Below, one piece after another: positions 54,750 to 64,000 of a stretch of DNA of 64,000 nucleotides. Source of the DNA: JABDKH01 sp963768565 (GTDB taxonomy: Bacteria > Bacteroidota > Rhodothermia > Rhodothermales > JABDKH01). Within the stretch, counting starts at the first letter, position 1. Every line of letters starts with the position of its first letter. The stretch lies in NCBI GenBank assembly GCA_963768565.1, contig CAVYIO010000007.1:62001-126000 (forward strand), written 5' to 3'. Under the pieces are notes generated by a model. It did no database searches and was not told the origin of the DNA. It saw only the letters and a list, made by a program, of their open reading frames with translations. Both the position numbers and the translations under genes were made by a program.

Positions 54750-55991
54750 TTGTCCCGTGTTCTTCGTCCTTTTGACTCCACGTCAAGGTGCGACCCGACA
54801 CGAATCCAACGCACCCACACCCTCAAATTCGAAGATACTTTGGACGACGCTGGCAATCTCGCGACGAATTCGTTGCCGCAGGACCTGTATCCCAATCGTG
54901 TTGAGATTGACCTCAACCGCATTCGGAACAACCTCGACGTGATGCGCCGTCACGCCGGCGGCAGACCGGTGATGGCCGTTGTGAAGGCCAATGCGTACGG
55001 ACACGGGGCGATCCGCGTTGCCCGGGCGCTTGAATCGCACGGAGTGGAGTTCCTTGCCGTGGCCCAGGTGCAGGAGGCCGTAGAGCTTCGTCTTGCCGGT
55101 CTGGAGAGACCCATACTTGTGATGGGCGTCCCGCGCAAGCAGGACCTGCCCGTGCTGGCAGACATGCGACTGGACATACTCATCCATTCTCCGGAATGGG
55201 CTCGTACGGTCGCCGACTACGCGGGACGCACGCGCGAATTGTCGGTCCACCTCAAGGTCGACACCGGGATGCACCGGCTGGGCATGAGGCCGGAAGACGT
55301 CGGCGAGACCCTCTCGATTCTGGAGTCTGCCCCCGGAATACGACTTGCAGGACTTTGGACACATTTTGCGTCTGCCGACGATCCGGAAAGTTCATTTACT
55401 GCGAAGCAGTATGACGTCCTGCGCGGCATCATCCAGACGTTTGGGGACAGGTTCGATCACATCCATGTGGGTGCAAGCAATGCGGTTCATTACCATCGGG
55501 ATATCGCTTCGTCAGGTGAAAGAAGCGTCATTCGGATCGGGATCAGCCTGTATGGATACCTTCACGATTCGCGTGCGGCCCGCGACATCGGCCTTGAGCC
55601 GACGATGCGAATGGTTTCGCGCGTGGCTCAGACAAGAGTGATTGAAGCCGGAGACGGTGTATCCTACAACCTGAAATGGACGGCGAAGAAACGAACGCAG
55701 ATTGCCACCATATCGTGCGGATATGCTGACGGCTACTTCAGAGCGCTGTCGAACAAGGCAGAGATCGGCATTCAGGGCAAGCGATTTCCGGTGGTCGGGA
55801 CGGTGTGCATGGATCTGACCATGGTCAACCTCGGCGAGCCAGGATCGATCGCAGTGCAGGAAGGCGATCCCGCCATTATGTTCGGCGACGGTGGACCCAG
55901 TGCGTATGAGGTGGCCCACTGGGCCGACACGATCGTGTACGAGGTGTGTACCAACGTCTCACGCAGGGTTCGCCGCGTGTATAGGGACTAG
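54750..55991 (+). CDS. alr: Alanine racemase
   Basis: A PLP enzyme making D-alanine for the cell wall. The PLP lysine is Lys79 in VMAVVKANAYGHG (numbered from TTG 54750), the catalytic tyrosine is in ISCGYADGYFR, and VDTGMHRLGM, THFASAD and VVGTVCMDLTMV are family motifs. No ATG fits; TTG 54750 (after GGAAG) would give 413 residues with a 45-residue non-conserved leader, and TTG 54873 gives a more typical length. Alr and Ddl, successive steps of D-Ala-D-Ala synthesis, are close neighbours here but on opposite strands. Confidence 0.94.
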   Translation: MSRVLRPFDSTSRCDPTRIQRTHTLKFEDTLDDAGNLATNSLPQDLYPNRVEIDLNRIRNNLDVMRRHAGGRPVMAVVKANAYGHGAIRVARALESHGVEFLAVAQVQEAVELRLAGLERPILVMGVPRKQDLPVLADMRLDILIHSPEWARTVADYAGRTRELSVHLKVDTGMHRLGMRPEDVGETLSILESAPGIRLAGLWTHFASADDPESSFTAKQYDVLRGIIQTFGDRFDHIHVGASNAVHYHRDIASSGERSVIRIGISLYGYLHDSRAARDIGLEPTMRMVSRVAQTRVIEAGDGVSYNLKWTAKKRTQIATISCGYADGYFRALSNKAEIGIQGKRFPVVGTVCMDLTMVNLGEPGSIAVQEGDPAIMFGDGGPSAYEVAHWADTIVYEVCTNVSRRVRRVYRD

Positions 55992-56154
55992 CGCCGGCGC
56001 ACTCGGAATCCGCCGCAGGATACACCGTTCTTGATCTCGTGCATCTATCTCACAATTTGTATGAAGATGCCGTTCGGACACGTTATATTTGAGATCCAAC
56101 CCGCCGAATCGCAATTCGGCGCCACGTCACCATTATCATTTCCGAGTCTCTAGA

Positions 56155-56865
56155 ATGGCCGTTACATCCGAACCTTCCGATATCAATATTCTCGTCGTAG
56201 ATGACGAAGAGGATGTTGCCGAAGTCGTTGGTCATTTCCTTTCTCAGGAAGGCTTCACTGTTCACAAGGCGTTCGATGGCGAGGAAGCGCTTCAGAAGGC
56301 CACGCCGGACGTCGACCTCATTGTTCTCGACATCATGCTCCCCGGCCTCGATGGCTATGAAGTATGTCGTCGGCTGCGTTCCCGGGTCGAAACAGAGACG
56401 ATCCCAATCATATTCCTGAGCGCCAAAGTCGAAGAAGAGGATCAGATCAAGGGCCTCATGCTCGGTGGCGACGCGTACCTCACGAAGCCGGTATCTCCGT
56501 CGGTGATCCTTGCCAACGTCAAGGCTATCCTGCGGCGCAGCGGTGTGGAAGAAAGCCGGACGCTGCAAGTCGACGGCCTTACGATATACGAGGACGAATA
56601 CCGGGCGAGCCTCGAGGACAAGGACCTTGGCCTCACGTTGACAGAGTTTGAGCTTCTACGGTATCTCGTTCGACATCCACGCAAGGCGTTCACCCGCCAG
56701 CAGCTCCTGGAGACCATCTGGAAGGATGCCATGATGGTGACGGAGCGAACCGTCGATGCACATATCAAAAACCTTCGCGAAAAGCTCGGGCCATTTGCTG
56801 AGCACATTCAGACCGTTCGTGGAGTCGGGTACCGTTTCGTTCGAGAGGCCAGCGCCGAGGCGTAG
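56155..56865 (+). CDS. OmpR-family response regulator
   Basis: A 236-residue transcription factor. The receiver domain (residues about 10-125) has the acidic pair VVDDEED, the phospho-acceptor Asp59 in LIVLDIMLPGLDG, and the Lys in YLTKPVSP. The C-terminal winged helix has LTLTEFELLRYLVRHPRKAFTR and TVDAHIKNLREKLG, ending VRGVGYRFV. It pairs with the histidine kinase that starts 39 bp downstream. The start ATG 56155 gives a standard receiver N-terminus. PhoB/PhoP-like in type; target genes are unknown. Confidence 0.94.
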   Translation: MAVTSEPSDINILVVDDEEDVAEVVGHFLSQEGFTVHKAFDGEEALQKATPDVDLIVLDIMLPGLDGYEVCRRLRSRVETETIPIIFLSAKVEEEDQIKGLMLGGDAYLTKPVSPSVILANVKAILRRSGVEESRTLQVDGLTIYEDEYRASLEDKDLGLTLTEFELLRYLVRHPRKAFTRQQLLETIWKDAMMVTERTVDAHIKNLREKLGPFAEHIQTVRGVGYRFVREASAEA

Positions 56866-56904
56866 GTCGCGGTAAAAGCCTGATTCCGGTACTCCAAGTT
56901 CTCC

Positions 56905-58371
56905 ATGCGGCTACCCTGGCGCTCGTCGATTCGTGGTCGAGCGTGGTTGCTACTCCCCAGGGCATCCACGCAACTTCTGATGATGCTCACGTTCGTCGTG
57001 TTCGTGGGCGTGGCGGCCGCCGCGATATGGTTGTACCTGGCCTTCGTTCTTCAGGGCGATATTGACAGCGTCCTGGACCGCACCATTCGAGAGCAGGCCG
57101 AGCGGGTCGCCGTCCTTCTGGATGACACGCCCGCAACCGAACTCCGCCTCGTGGCCCGTGATTTTGCCCAGATCGGAGAGATGCATATCACGGTGGTTCG
57201 TGGAAGCGAACTTGTCCTGGAGGAAATGCGACTCTCGCCGTCAAACAGCACAGTAGCTGCGAAGGTCGGTTTGCCGCGCGAACTCCAACCGGGGCAGCGC
57301 GAAATCACGCAACTCAAGTCTGACGCGGGGTCCCTCGTACACTACATGAGCGTGCGTCGCGCTGAGTCAGATTTAACCGTTCGCGTCGGGCAGGGCGAGC
57401 CGCGCCTCCTGGCGCTTGTCAACCGGATCAAGGCGGCTCTCGTCGTCGGAATGGTGCTGGCGCTGGTTCTTGCCGTGCTCGGTAGTTGGCTGGCGGCCCA
57501 GCGCGTGACCATCCCTCTTACTGAGATCCGCAACAGCGCCCGCCGAATCGCCGAAGGCGATCTCGATCGACAGATTCAAGTGCATTCCCGCGCATCTGAA
57601 TTCATCGATCTTGAGGACAGTCTGAACCGGATGTCCGACAGCTTTCGGGAGAAGATCGTAAACCTGCAGCGCATGGCAGCCGTGCAGAACGAGTTTATCG
57701 GCAATGTGTCGCACGAGGTGCGGAATCCGATCTTCGCCGTCGGGGGCTACGTCGAGGCCCTTTCCTCTCCCGGTCTGACCGATGAACACCGGTCTTTGTA
57801 TGGCGAAAAGGCGTTGTCGAACCTGCAGCGTCTTTCAAATCTGTTCAACGACCTGATCGAGATCGCGCGTCTTGAATATCGGGAGGACCTGATATCGACG
57901 GATGTCTTCGACATGTCGGAATTGGTACTCGAGGTGGGCGAATCCCTCCGCGCCAAACTTATGGACAAGGGGCTGAGCCTGGAGGTCGACAACCCGACCC
58001 TTCTCGTGTATGCGGACAGAAATCGAATGCGACAGGTGGTAATCAACCTTGTCGAGAACGCCATCGCGTATTCGGACGAGGGCTCGATTCGCTGCCGCGT
58101 TGCACGGAGGAAGGACAAGGTGAGAGTAGAGGTGATCGACACAGGTCGCGGAATCGACGAGGAGCACCTGGAGCGAGTATTTGAGCGATTTTACCGCGTC
58201 GATCCCGACCGATCGAGGAGAAGCGGCGGCACCGGCCTTGGCCTGAGTATTGTAAAACAGATCCTCCAGGCCCACGGACAGCAGATTCACGTCGAGAGTA
58301 CACAGGGCCGCGGATCGCGCTTCTGGTTCGAATTGCCCTACTCGGCCGCTGCCGACCACATCGAAGCCTAG
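56905..58371 (+). CDS. Sensor histidine kinase
   Basis: A 488-residue membrane kinase, partner of the preceding response regulator. Two membrane helices (residues about 25-50 and 175-197) bracket a periplasmic sensor of about 125 residues. A HAMP domain follows, then the dimerisation helix with phospho-acceptor His270 in GNVSHEVRNPIF, then N box VVINLVENAIAYS, G1 VIDTGRGIDEEH, F box FERFYRVD and G2 GGTGLGLSIVKQIL. The signal is not evident from the sequence. Confidence 0.94.
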   Translation: MRLPWRSSIRGRAWLLLPRASTQLLMMLTFVVFVGVAAAAIWLYLAFVLQGDIDSVLDRTIREQAERVAVLLDDTPATELRLVARDFAQIGEMHITVVRGSELVLEEMRLSPSNSTVAAKVGLPRELQPGQREITQLKSDAGSLVHYMSVRRAESDLTVRVGQGEPRLLALVNRIKAALVVGMVLALVLAVLGSWLAAQRVTIPLTEIRNSARRIAEGDLDRQIQVHSRASEFIDLEDSLNRMSDSFREKIVNLQRMAAVQNEFIGNVSHEVRNPIFAVGGYVEALSSPGLTDEHRSLYGEKALSNLQRLSNLFNDLIEIARLEYREDLISTDVFDMSELVLEVGESLRAKLMDKGLSLEVDNPTLLVYADRNRMRQVVINLVENAIAYSDEGSIRCRVARRKDKVRVEVIDTGRGIDEEHLERVFERFYRVDPDRSRRSGGTGLGLSIVKQILQAHGQQIHVESTQGRGSRFWFELPYSAAADHIEA

Positions 58372-58526
58372 ACGTCAAACATTTTGCCGTGTTGAGTCGT
58401 TAAACTTGTTTGGACTGCGCGTTCGATAGCCGATACTCACCTGATCGGGGACCTGGTTCGCCTCCCGGTTCCGATTTTCCGAGCGCCATCGAGCGGCAGT
58501 GAAGCAAGTGTCCAATTCTGGTGTCT

Positions 58527-60671
58527 ATGTCTGATTCTCAAAAGCAATCGACCCGGCCGGGCTACGAACGACAGGACGCCGTCCGCACGAATGGCGGCGA
58601 CAACGGCAACGGAGAGACGTCGGATCCGGGGTACGAGAGCGACATCCCGGTAAACATGCTGTCGGCCCGCGATTTCGAGGCCGATCAACTCGTGAGCGTC
58701 TATCGCACGATGTTGACGTCCCGGCGTCTCGATCAAAAGATGCTGACACTCCTCAAGCAGGGCAAGGGCTTCTTTCACATCGGGAGTTCAGGTCACGAGG
58801 CGGCCCAGGCCGCTGTTGCACTGTACGCCCGACCGGGATACGACTGGTTCAGCACGTACTACAGAGATTTGTGCACCGCGTTGTCACTGGGCATGACATC
58901 GAGAGAAACGCTGCTCGCGCATCTCGCCAAGGCGGACGATCCAAACTCCGGCGGTCGACAGATGGCCGAGCACTTCGGGTCGAGAGAAAAGCATGTCATG
59001 ACCACGTCGTCGTCGGTCGGAGCACAGTTCCTGCCGGCACTGGGTTTTGGCATGTCGATCCTGCGAAGTGGAACTGACGCGTTCGTTTACTGCTCGTGCG
59101 GAGACGGAGCGACATCCCAGGGTGACTTTCACGAAGCCCTTAACTGGGCTGCGAGACTTCAAGCGCCGGTGCTCTTCTTCGTTCAGGATAACAAGTACGC
59201 GATCTCGGTCCCGTCACACGACCAGACGGCCGGCGGCACCGCATTCAAGCTGGCCCGAGGGTACGAGGGTATGGCGCGGGCACGCGTCGACGGCACGGAT
59301 TTCTTCAAGACGGCCAGCGTCGCACAGGCGGCGATTCAACACATCCGGAATGGGAACGGCCCTTTCTGCCTCGTCGCCGATGTCGTCCGGCTGCTGCCGC
59401 ATTCGTCGTCGGACGATCAAACAAAATACCGCAGCGAGGAAGAGCTCGAACGGGATTGGGGTGTCGATCCGATAGCCCGCATGGAAATGCATCTCACGGA
59501 GGCGGGCATACTTACGGAAGAGAAGATTCAAGACCTGCGCAAAGAGGTCTCCGTCCAGATCGACGCGGATACCAGATGGGCGGAAGCACAGCCAGACCCC
59601 GCGCCTGAGACTGCGACGCAACATGTGTTTTTCGAGGGGACTCTGGATCTCGACTTCGAGACATCCGACGAGAATTGGGCGGGCGAGCCGACGGTCATGG
59701 TAGATGCCATCAACCACGCGCTCGTTGAGGAGATGGAGCGCGACGAGAAAGTCATCGTGTATGGCGAAGATGTGGCCGGCAACAAGGGAGGCGTGTTCAC
59801 CGCCACCCGGAATCTTACACAGCGATTCGGCGACGATCGCTGCTTTAACTCACCGCTTGCGGAGGCTTCCATCGTTGGGACGGCCGTAGGACTCGCAGCG
59901 TCGGGCCACACACCGGTCATCGAAATTCAGTTTGCCGACTACATCTGGCCGGCCATGCAACAGCTGCGCAATCAGGTGGGTCCGTTCCGTTACCGTTCCA
60001 ACGGCGACTGGGAGTGCCCGATGGTTATCCGCGTTCCGTGCGGAGGGTACATCCACGGCGGTCTGTGCCACTCGCAGAACATCGAGGCGTTCTTCGGACA
60101 CACACCCGGCTTCAAGGTCGCGATGCCATCGAACGCGGCCGACGCCAAGGGATTGCTGAAGGCAGCGATACGCATGCGTGATCCCGTCCTGTTCCTCGAG
60201 CACAAGGCGCTGTATCGCGCAGCCGCCGCTCGCTCTGCAGAACCGCATCCGGAGTACCTCCTGCCATTCGGCAAGGCCGCGATTGTCAGGGAAGGGACGG
60301 ACCTGACCGTAGTTTCATACGGCATGATGTTACACAAGTCCGTCAACGCCGCGAAGATTCTCGAGAAGGAAGGGTATTCGGTTGAGGTCATCGACATACG
60401 GACGATGGTTCCGCTGGACTCGGACACTATACTCGCGTCGGTCCGAAAGACGAGCCGCGCACTGGTTGTGTACGAGGACCACGAATTCGCAGGGTTCGGT
60501 GCCGAGATCGTCTCGCAAATCGCCGACAAAGCATTCGATGTGCTTGATGCACCGGTGAAGAGACTCGCGGGCGCGTTCAGCTGGATACCATTCGCGGATC
60601 CGCTTGAGCGAGCCGTCCTCCCTCAGGATGAGGACGTTCTGAAGGCCATGCGGGATCTTCTGACGTACTAG
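58527..60671 (+). CDS. 2-oxoacid dehydrogenase E1, alpha and beta subunits fused
   Basis: A 714-residue thiamine-diphosphate enzyme. Residues about 60-350 are the E1 alpha part (FFHIGSSGHEAAQAAVAL, and the ThDP/Mg motif GDGATSQGDFHEALNWAA with QDNKYAIS). Residues about 390-714 are the E1 beta part (MVDAINHALVEEMERDEKVIVYGEDV, GTAVGLAASGHTPVIEIQFADY, the C-terminal EDHEFAGFGAEI). It is the E1 of a branched-chain 2-oxoacid or pyruvate/acetoin dehydrogenase complex. E2 and E3 are not in the window. The fused form is common in Bacteroidota. GTG 58521 two codons upstream is an alternative start. Confidence 0.92.
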   Translation: MSDSQKQSTRPGYERQDAVRTNGGDNGNGETSDPGYESDIPVNMLSARDFEADQLVSVYRTMLTSRRLDQKMLTLLKQGKGFFHIGSSGHEAAQAAVALYARPGYDWFSTYYRDLCTALSLGMTSRETLLAHLAKADDPNSGGRQMAEHFGSREKHVMTTSSSVGAQFLPALGFGMSILRSGTDAFVYCSCGDGATSQGDFHEALNWAARLQAPVLFFVQDNKYAISVPSHDQTAGGTAFKLARGYEGMARARVDGTDFFKTASVAQAAIQHIRNGNGPFCLVADVVRLLPHSSSDDQTKYRSEEELERDWGVDPIARMEMHLTEAGILTEEKIQDLRKEVSVQIDADTRWAEAQPDPAPETATQHVFFEGTLDLDFETSDENWAGEPTVMVDAINHALVEEMERDEKVIVYGEDVAGNKGGVFTATRNLTQRFGDDRCFNSPLAEASIVGTAVGLAASGHTPVIEIQFADYIWPAMQQLRNQVGPFRYRSNGDWECPMVIRVPCGGYIHGGLCHSQNIEAFFGHTPGFKVAMPSNAADAKGLLKAAIRMRDPVLFLEHKALYRAAAARSAEPHPEYLLPFGKAAIVREGTDLTVVSYGMMLHKSVNAAKILEKEGYSVEVIDIRTMVPLDSDTILASVRKTSRALVVYEDHEFAGFGAEIVSQIADKAFDVLDAPVKRLAGAFSWIPFADPLERAVLPQDEDVLKAMRDLLTY

Positions 60672-60694
60672 AAGCAGTCGCGGGCCTGTTCGTA

Positions 60695-61867
60695 TCAGGC
60701 CTGGACAGCGTCGAGGGCCTGATCCAGGTCTCCCAGAAGGTCCTCCACATCCTCCACGCCGACCGACGCACGAATCAGGGAGTCGCTCAGCCCCGCGGCG
60801 CGGCGCTCCTCGGCGGGCACAGACGCGTGTGTCATGGACGCCGGGTGTTCAATCAGGCTTTCAACACCGCCCAGGCTCTCAGCCAGTGAGAATATGCGCG
60901 TTGCGGACAGGAGCCTGCGCACCGCAGCGATACTGTCGTCCTTCAGTGTGAAAGAGAGCATGCCGCCGAAGTCGCTCATCTGGCGTTTTGCAATAGCATG
61001 ACCAGGATGATCCGGCAAGCCCGGATACAGAACATCGGCCACGCGAGGATGATCGACCAGGTAGGTCGCAATGCGACGGGCGTTCGAGCAGTGTCGCTCC
61101 ATGCGAAGATGCAGGGTCTTCGTGCCGCGAAGAGTCAGGAAGCAATCCATGGGACCCGGCACCGCTCCACACGACTTGATGTGGAATCTGAGCTTCTCCT
61201 CCCAGTCGTCACGATTCGTGCAGACGACGCCCCCGATGACATCAGAGTGACCACCCAGATACTTGGTAGTCGAGTGCAACACCAGATCGGCGCCCAGGTC
61301 GATGGGTTGTTGGAGATAGGGAGACGCAAACGTGTTGTCGACGGCCGTATCAATGCCTCGATCTTTCGCCAGACTGCAGATCGCCTCCAGATCGACAATG
61401 CGCATGAGCGGATTCGTCGGCGTCTCGATCCACAGCATGCGCACGTCCGGCTTGAGAGCCGCTTCGACATTCTCAATGGACGTCATGTCTACGAAGTCGA
61501 AGTGCAATCCGAACGGGGCAAATACTTCTCTGAAGAGCCGAAACGTACCACCGTACATGTCGTTGCTGCCGACCACGCGATCGCCCGGTCGAAGGCACTT
61601 GACAATGGCATCCATACCGGCGACACCCGACGCAAAACAGATTCCGTGGCGGGCGTTCTCGAGCGCTGCGAGATTCCCTTCGAGTGCCGTTCTTGTAGGA
61701 TTGCTCACCCGCGCATATTCGTAGCCCAGATGCTCGGCGGGCGCGGACTGAACGTAGGTCGAACTCTGGAAGATCGGCGTCATGATCGCGCCGGTTGCCG
61801 GATCCGGCCGCTGGCCAGCGTGGATCGCAAGAGTACCGAACCTGAGTTTCGCGTCGCTTTTATTCAT
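60695..61867 (-). CDS. Cystathionine gamma-synthase/gamma-lyase family enzyme
   Basis: A 390-residue Cys/Met-metabolism PLP enzyme. The PLP lysine is Lys202 in LVLHSTTKYLGGHSDV; other sites are TPIFQSSTYVQ, YEYARVSNPTRTALE, ASGVAGMDAI, and SLAESLGGVESLIEHPASMTH. The subfamily (cystathionine gamma-synthase, cystathionine gamma-lyase or methionine gamma-lyase) is not decided by the visible residues; the closing SVGVEDVEDLLGDL is shared by all. It converges with the E1 gene, 23 bp apart. Confidence 0.93.
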   Translation of the reverse strand: MNKSDAKLRFGTLAIHAGQRPDPATGAIMTPIFQSSTYVQSAPAEHLGYEYARVSNPTRTALEGNLAALENARHGICFASGVAGMDAIVKCLRPGDRVVGSNDMYGGTFRLFREVFAPFGLHFDFVDMTSIENVEAALKPDVRMLWIETPTNPLMRIVDLEAICSLAKDRGIDTAVDNTFASPYLQQPIDLGADLVLHSTTKYLGGHSDVIGGVVCTNRDDWEEKLRFHIKSCGAVPGPMDCFLTLRGTKTLHLRMERHCSNARRIATYLVDHPRVADVLYPGLPDHPGHAIAKRQMSDFGGMLSFTLKDDSIAAVRRLLSATRIFSLAESLGGVESLIEHPASMTHASVPAEERRAAGLSDSLIRASVGVEDVEDLLGDLDQALDAVQA

Positions 61868-61941
61868 GTCAGTGTCGTTCCGGGCGTTTGAATGAATGAT
61901 AGACGGGGTGCGCCTTCCCCGTCCGGGACCGCTAAACTGAA

Positions 61942-61972
61942 GAGCCCGGATTCCAACCTGAAATCCGGGCTC
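61942..61972 (-). terminator. Rho-independent terminator after the TPR gene
   Basis: A near-perfect inverted repeat GAGCCCGGAT(T), 9-base loop, (A)ATCCGGGCTC lies just past the stop of the TPR gene at 61995, followed on the minus strand by TTCAGTTT. The T tract is weak, but the stem is strong and correctly placed. Confidence 0.7.
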
Positions 61973-61994
61973 ATCGCGTGATTCGTAGAACGAA

Positions 61995-63188
61995 TTACAT
62001 GTCCTCGTAGCCGGCGCAGGACTGAACCGACTTCGCCATGTCCTCCTGATCGGTCTGCACGTATGCGGAGAAAAGCGCCATGCAGATGGCGGTCAGATCC
62101 TCGCCCTTTGCCTCCGTCAACTCCTTGGCACGCTCGAGCGGACCGATAGCCTCGGCGAAACTGACGCGGCGCGTCTCGGCAAGCTCTTCCATGCGAGCTT
62201 CTCTGGCGCTGATGTCGGCAGCCGACATGTTATCGCGATTGCTTCTCAACTCGTCGTCGATGGTATTGATTTCCTCCGAAAACTCGACGGCCTGGTTGAC
62301 GTAGGCGGCACCGAGGTTGTAGAACGCGTTTCCGTACTCGGGATCGAGCTCAACGGCGCGCGTCAGATTCTCAATGGCCTTGCCGAAGTCCTCCGCTTGA
62401 AGCAGCAGCGATCCGTAGTTGTATCGATACAGCTTGTTGTCGGGGTCGCTCGCGATCTGCTCCTCATACTTCGCCATCGCCCGATCAATCTGGCCGCTTG
62501 ACTGGAAGGCATTCAGCAGCTGCGCCTGAATGTCGGTGTTGTCGGGAAACATCTCTGAGGCCTTCTCCAGGAGCGCGACCGCGTCATTCGAACGATCGGA
62601 CTGGTTGTAGAGGTCTGCAAGAAACACATAGGTCTGAGCGTCCTTGTCACCCATCTGCACCGCCTTCTCGAACGGGGCAACCGCTTCCGTCAAGTTGCCC
62701 GAGTTGATCAGCGAATAGGCCATATTGACATACGGACCGGCCGAGTCCGGGTAAATCTTCGTCGCATTGCGGAAGAAGCCGGCTGCATCTGCGTAGGCGT
62801 CCTTGTTGTCGCGGCCGCGATTGAAGGCCTTGCCACCCAGGTCGAATTCCTTGTAGTACGCGAGGGCCATTTCTCTCGAAACGTCCAGGCCAAGCTCGGT
62901 TGCACGACCGTACGCCGTGATCATCTGATCAACCATACCTGAATGCTCGGCGATATCGGTCACGATAGCAGCCTTCTCCTGCAACACGTCTCCCTTCAGC
63001 TTGTGGGCTTCCGCGTTGTCCGGGTTAGTTGAAATCGCCGTTTCCAGATTCTCAAGCGCTCGATCGTAGTCCTTGTTTCTCAGGTCCAGCTTCGCACCCT
63101 CTACGTTTGGATCGCTGGAACAGCCGTCGGCGCCGGCCAGCATCACAAAGCCAACAAGCAGCGCGAGCACGAATGGCATCCTCTTCAT
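61995..63188 (-). CDS. TPR-repeat protein, probable lipoprotein
   Basis: A 397-residue protein from ATG 63188, with the ribosome site GAGGCGG. The N-terminus (MKRMPFVLALLVGFVMLAG) followed by ADGCSSD looks like a lipoprotein signal, though the lipobox is imperfect. About seven TPR units follow, with the familiar Pro-Asn/Asp-hub pattern (STNPDNAEAHKLKGD, KIYPDSAGPYVNMAYSL, MFPDNTDIQAQLLNAF, ELDPEYGNAFYNLGAAYVN). A Glu/Arg-rich coiled stretch (EEINTIDDELRSNRDN) lies near residue 320. It would scaffold an envelope complex; partner unknown. Confidence 0.85.
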   Translation of the reverse strand: MKRMPFVLALLVGFVMLAGADGCSSDPNVEGAKLDLRNKDYDRALENLETAISTNPDNAEAHKLKGDVLQEKAAIVTDIAEHSGMVDQMITAYGRATELGLDVSREMALAYYKEFDLGGKAFNRGRDNKDAYADAAGFFRNATKIYPDSAGPYVNMAYSLINSGNLTEAVAPFEKAVQMGDKDAQTYVFLADLYNQSDRSNDAVALLEKASEMFPDNTDIQAQLLNAFQSSGQIDRAMAKYEEQIASDPDNKLYRYNYGSLLLQAEDFGKAIENLTRAVELDPEYGNAFYNLGAAYVNQAVEFSEEINTIDDELRSNRDNMSAADISAREARMEELAETRRVSFAEAIGPLERAKELTEAKGEDLTAICMALFSAYVQTDQEDMAKSVQSCAGYEDM

Positions 63189-63415
63189 GTTTTCCGCCTC
63201 GTTTCTATGTCCTATGTCGTTCAAACTCAGAATTGCTAGACAGGTGCAGCAAGACAATGCTGAAGTCGCCTTGCGTGCCCGGAAAAGCCACAGTCAATTG
63301 AAAGTAAGACCAGCATTCACTTGTTTCAAATATTTCGCCAAGAGTTCGAGACGCGACTCAGGTATGCCGAAACGAGCACGTGGAACGGCTCCCGGCATCC
63401 TATCTTGCACCAACA

Positions 63416-64000
63416 ATGTCCAGGAAATCCAGATATATGCAAGTCGAACCCACCTCCGAACCGGTCAGGGCCCTGCTCGACCAATTGATCGACTACGCCG
63501 GACTTTTCCCACCGGCAAGCCTGGATTTCGACACGTCTGTCCGCTACTTCGGACAATATCTCACCGGGATCGACCGGTGGATGCTACGGTCGTTCGTGTG
63601 TCCGGTAAGCCGGCTTTCCGATCTGACGAAGTACGCAGATCTTTTTGAATCGTGCGGAGACGTTCGCATTTCTGTTCTGGGCCCGCCTCCCACGACCGAA
63701 GACGCATGGCGCACTGACTGTACCCACACCCTGCAGACGGCAGACGCGTTCAACCGGAGTATGGCCGGACTAGCCACAGCCGACACCTTTGAACTGAAAC
63801 TCCCGGCGGATGTCGCTGCAACAGAAGCCTCCCTCGAGCGCAACCTCGGGTACCTGGTCGACGGCGCACTTGCTAGAAATACGGCCGAATATTTTGTGGA
63901 GCTCGTCCCGGCCGCCAGAAACCCACAGACGTCGGCGGAGGTCGTATCTGACCTCCGTCAAAAACACGATGACCTGCATCTCGGCCTGAAGATCAGGACC
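63416..64000 (+). CDS. Conserved hypothetical protein, cut by the window end
   Basis: An open frame from ATG 63416 (or ATG 63437) runs off the window after 195 residues without a stop. It begins MSRKSRYMQVEPT and continues with ALLDQLIDYAGLFPPASLDF, then RWMLRSFVCPVSRL and later FELKLPADVAATEASLERN. There is no signal peptide or membrane helix. The DYAGLFPPA opening looks like a conserved family, but I cannot assign a function. It diverges from the TPR gene across about 230 bp. Confidence 0.65.
   Translation, partial: MSRKSRYMQVEPTSEPVRALLDQLIDYAGLFPPASLDFDTSVRYFGQYLTGIDRWMLRSFVCPVSRLSDLTKYADLFESCGDVRISVLGPPPTTEDAWRTDCTHTLQTADAFNRSMAGLATADTFELKLPADVAATEASLERNLGYLVDGALARNTAEYFVELVPAARNPQTSAEVVSDLRQKHDDLHLGLKIRT

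Noticed and set aside
54424..54801. 125-residue minus-strand frame between pyrC and alr
   Set aside because: No domain, no ribosome site, and it overlaps the alr start; it is treated as non-coding.

Overview
The window looks like chromosome of a Bacteroidota/Rhodothermota-type bacterium (Rhodothermales-like). The reasons are a type IX secretion factor of the PorZ family, a PEGA/TonB-C envelope protein, an hrcA-grpE-dnaJ operon, and GC-rich coding sequence (high by eye, not computed). Most genes are housekeeping. Taxonomy is inferred from gene content only.

Layout. (1) 1-1850, minus strand: two pilin-like/PilX-like genes. (2) 2067-10257, plus strand: a tight six-gene operon encoding an HD-domain protein, an MmgE/PrpD protein, an aconitase-type hydro-lyase, an isocitrate/isopropylmalate-type dehydrogenase, a fused citrate lyase acyl-carrier + beta protein, and citrate lyase alpha. 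It reads as a self-contained pathway for citrate or a citrate analogue and is the most interesting locus here. (3) 10309-10997: an array of palindromic REP-like repeats, largely a 41-bp tandem unit. (4) 11022-15756, minus: pilB, pilC and two paralogous pilin-like genes. The pilus-type genes on both flanks suggest that the operon plus array sits inside a type IV pilus/type II secretion-like locus. (5) 16105-20702, plus: DUF4342 protein, PLP ammonia-lyase, membrane sulfatase, TIGR02757 protein. (6) 20699-26598, minus: flavin reductase, dnaJ, grpE, hrcA, a basic secreted protein, DUF2231 membrane protein. (7) 26753-34693: sppA, gpmI, nth, a DUF4105 protein and a PEGA/TonB protein. (8) 34919-35110: tRNA-Glu and tRNA-His. 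(9) 35184-42232: porZ, ribH, PHP, HIT, UPF0104-type, DUF72 and cupin genes. (10) 42229-54406, minus: two sodium-coupled transporters, upp, ftsE, a methyltransferase, pdxA, pepA, nrnA, ddl, pyrC. (11) 54750-60671, plus: alr, a response regulator/histidine kinase pair, a fused 2-oxoacid dehydrogenase E1. (12) 60695-64000: a Cys/Met gamma-family PLP enzyme, a TPR lipoprotein-like protein and a gene cut by the window edge.

Sequence quality. At least six otherwise normal genes (pilC, the sulfatase, sppA, porZ, the methyltransferase, ddl) are broken by single-base shifts, mostly an extra base in a short run. Several would be essential, so I think most are sequencing or assembly errors. They are annotated as frameshifted loci, not as truly dead genes.
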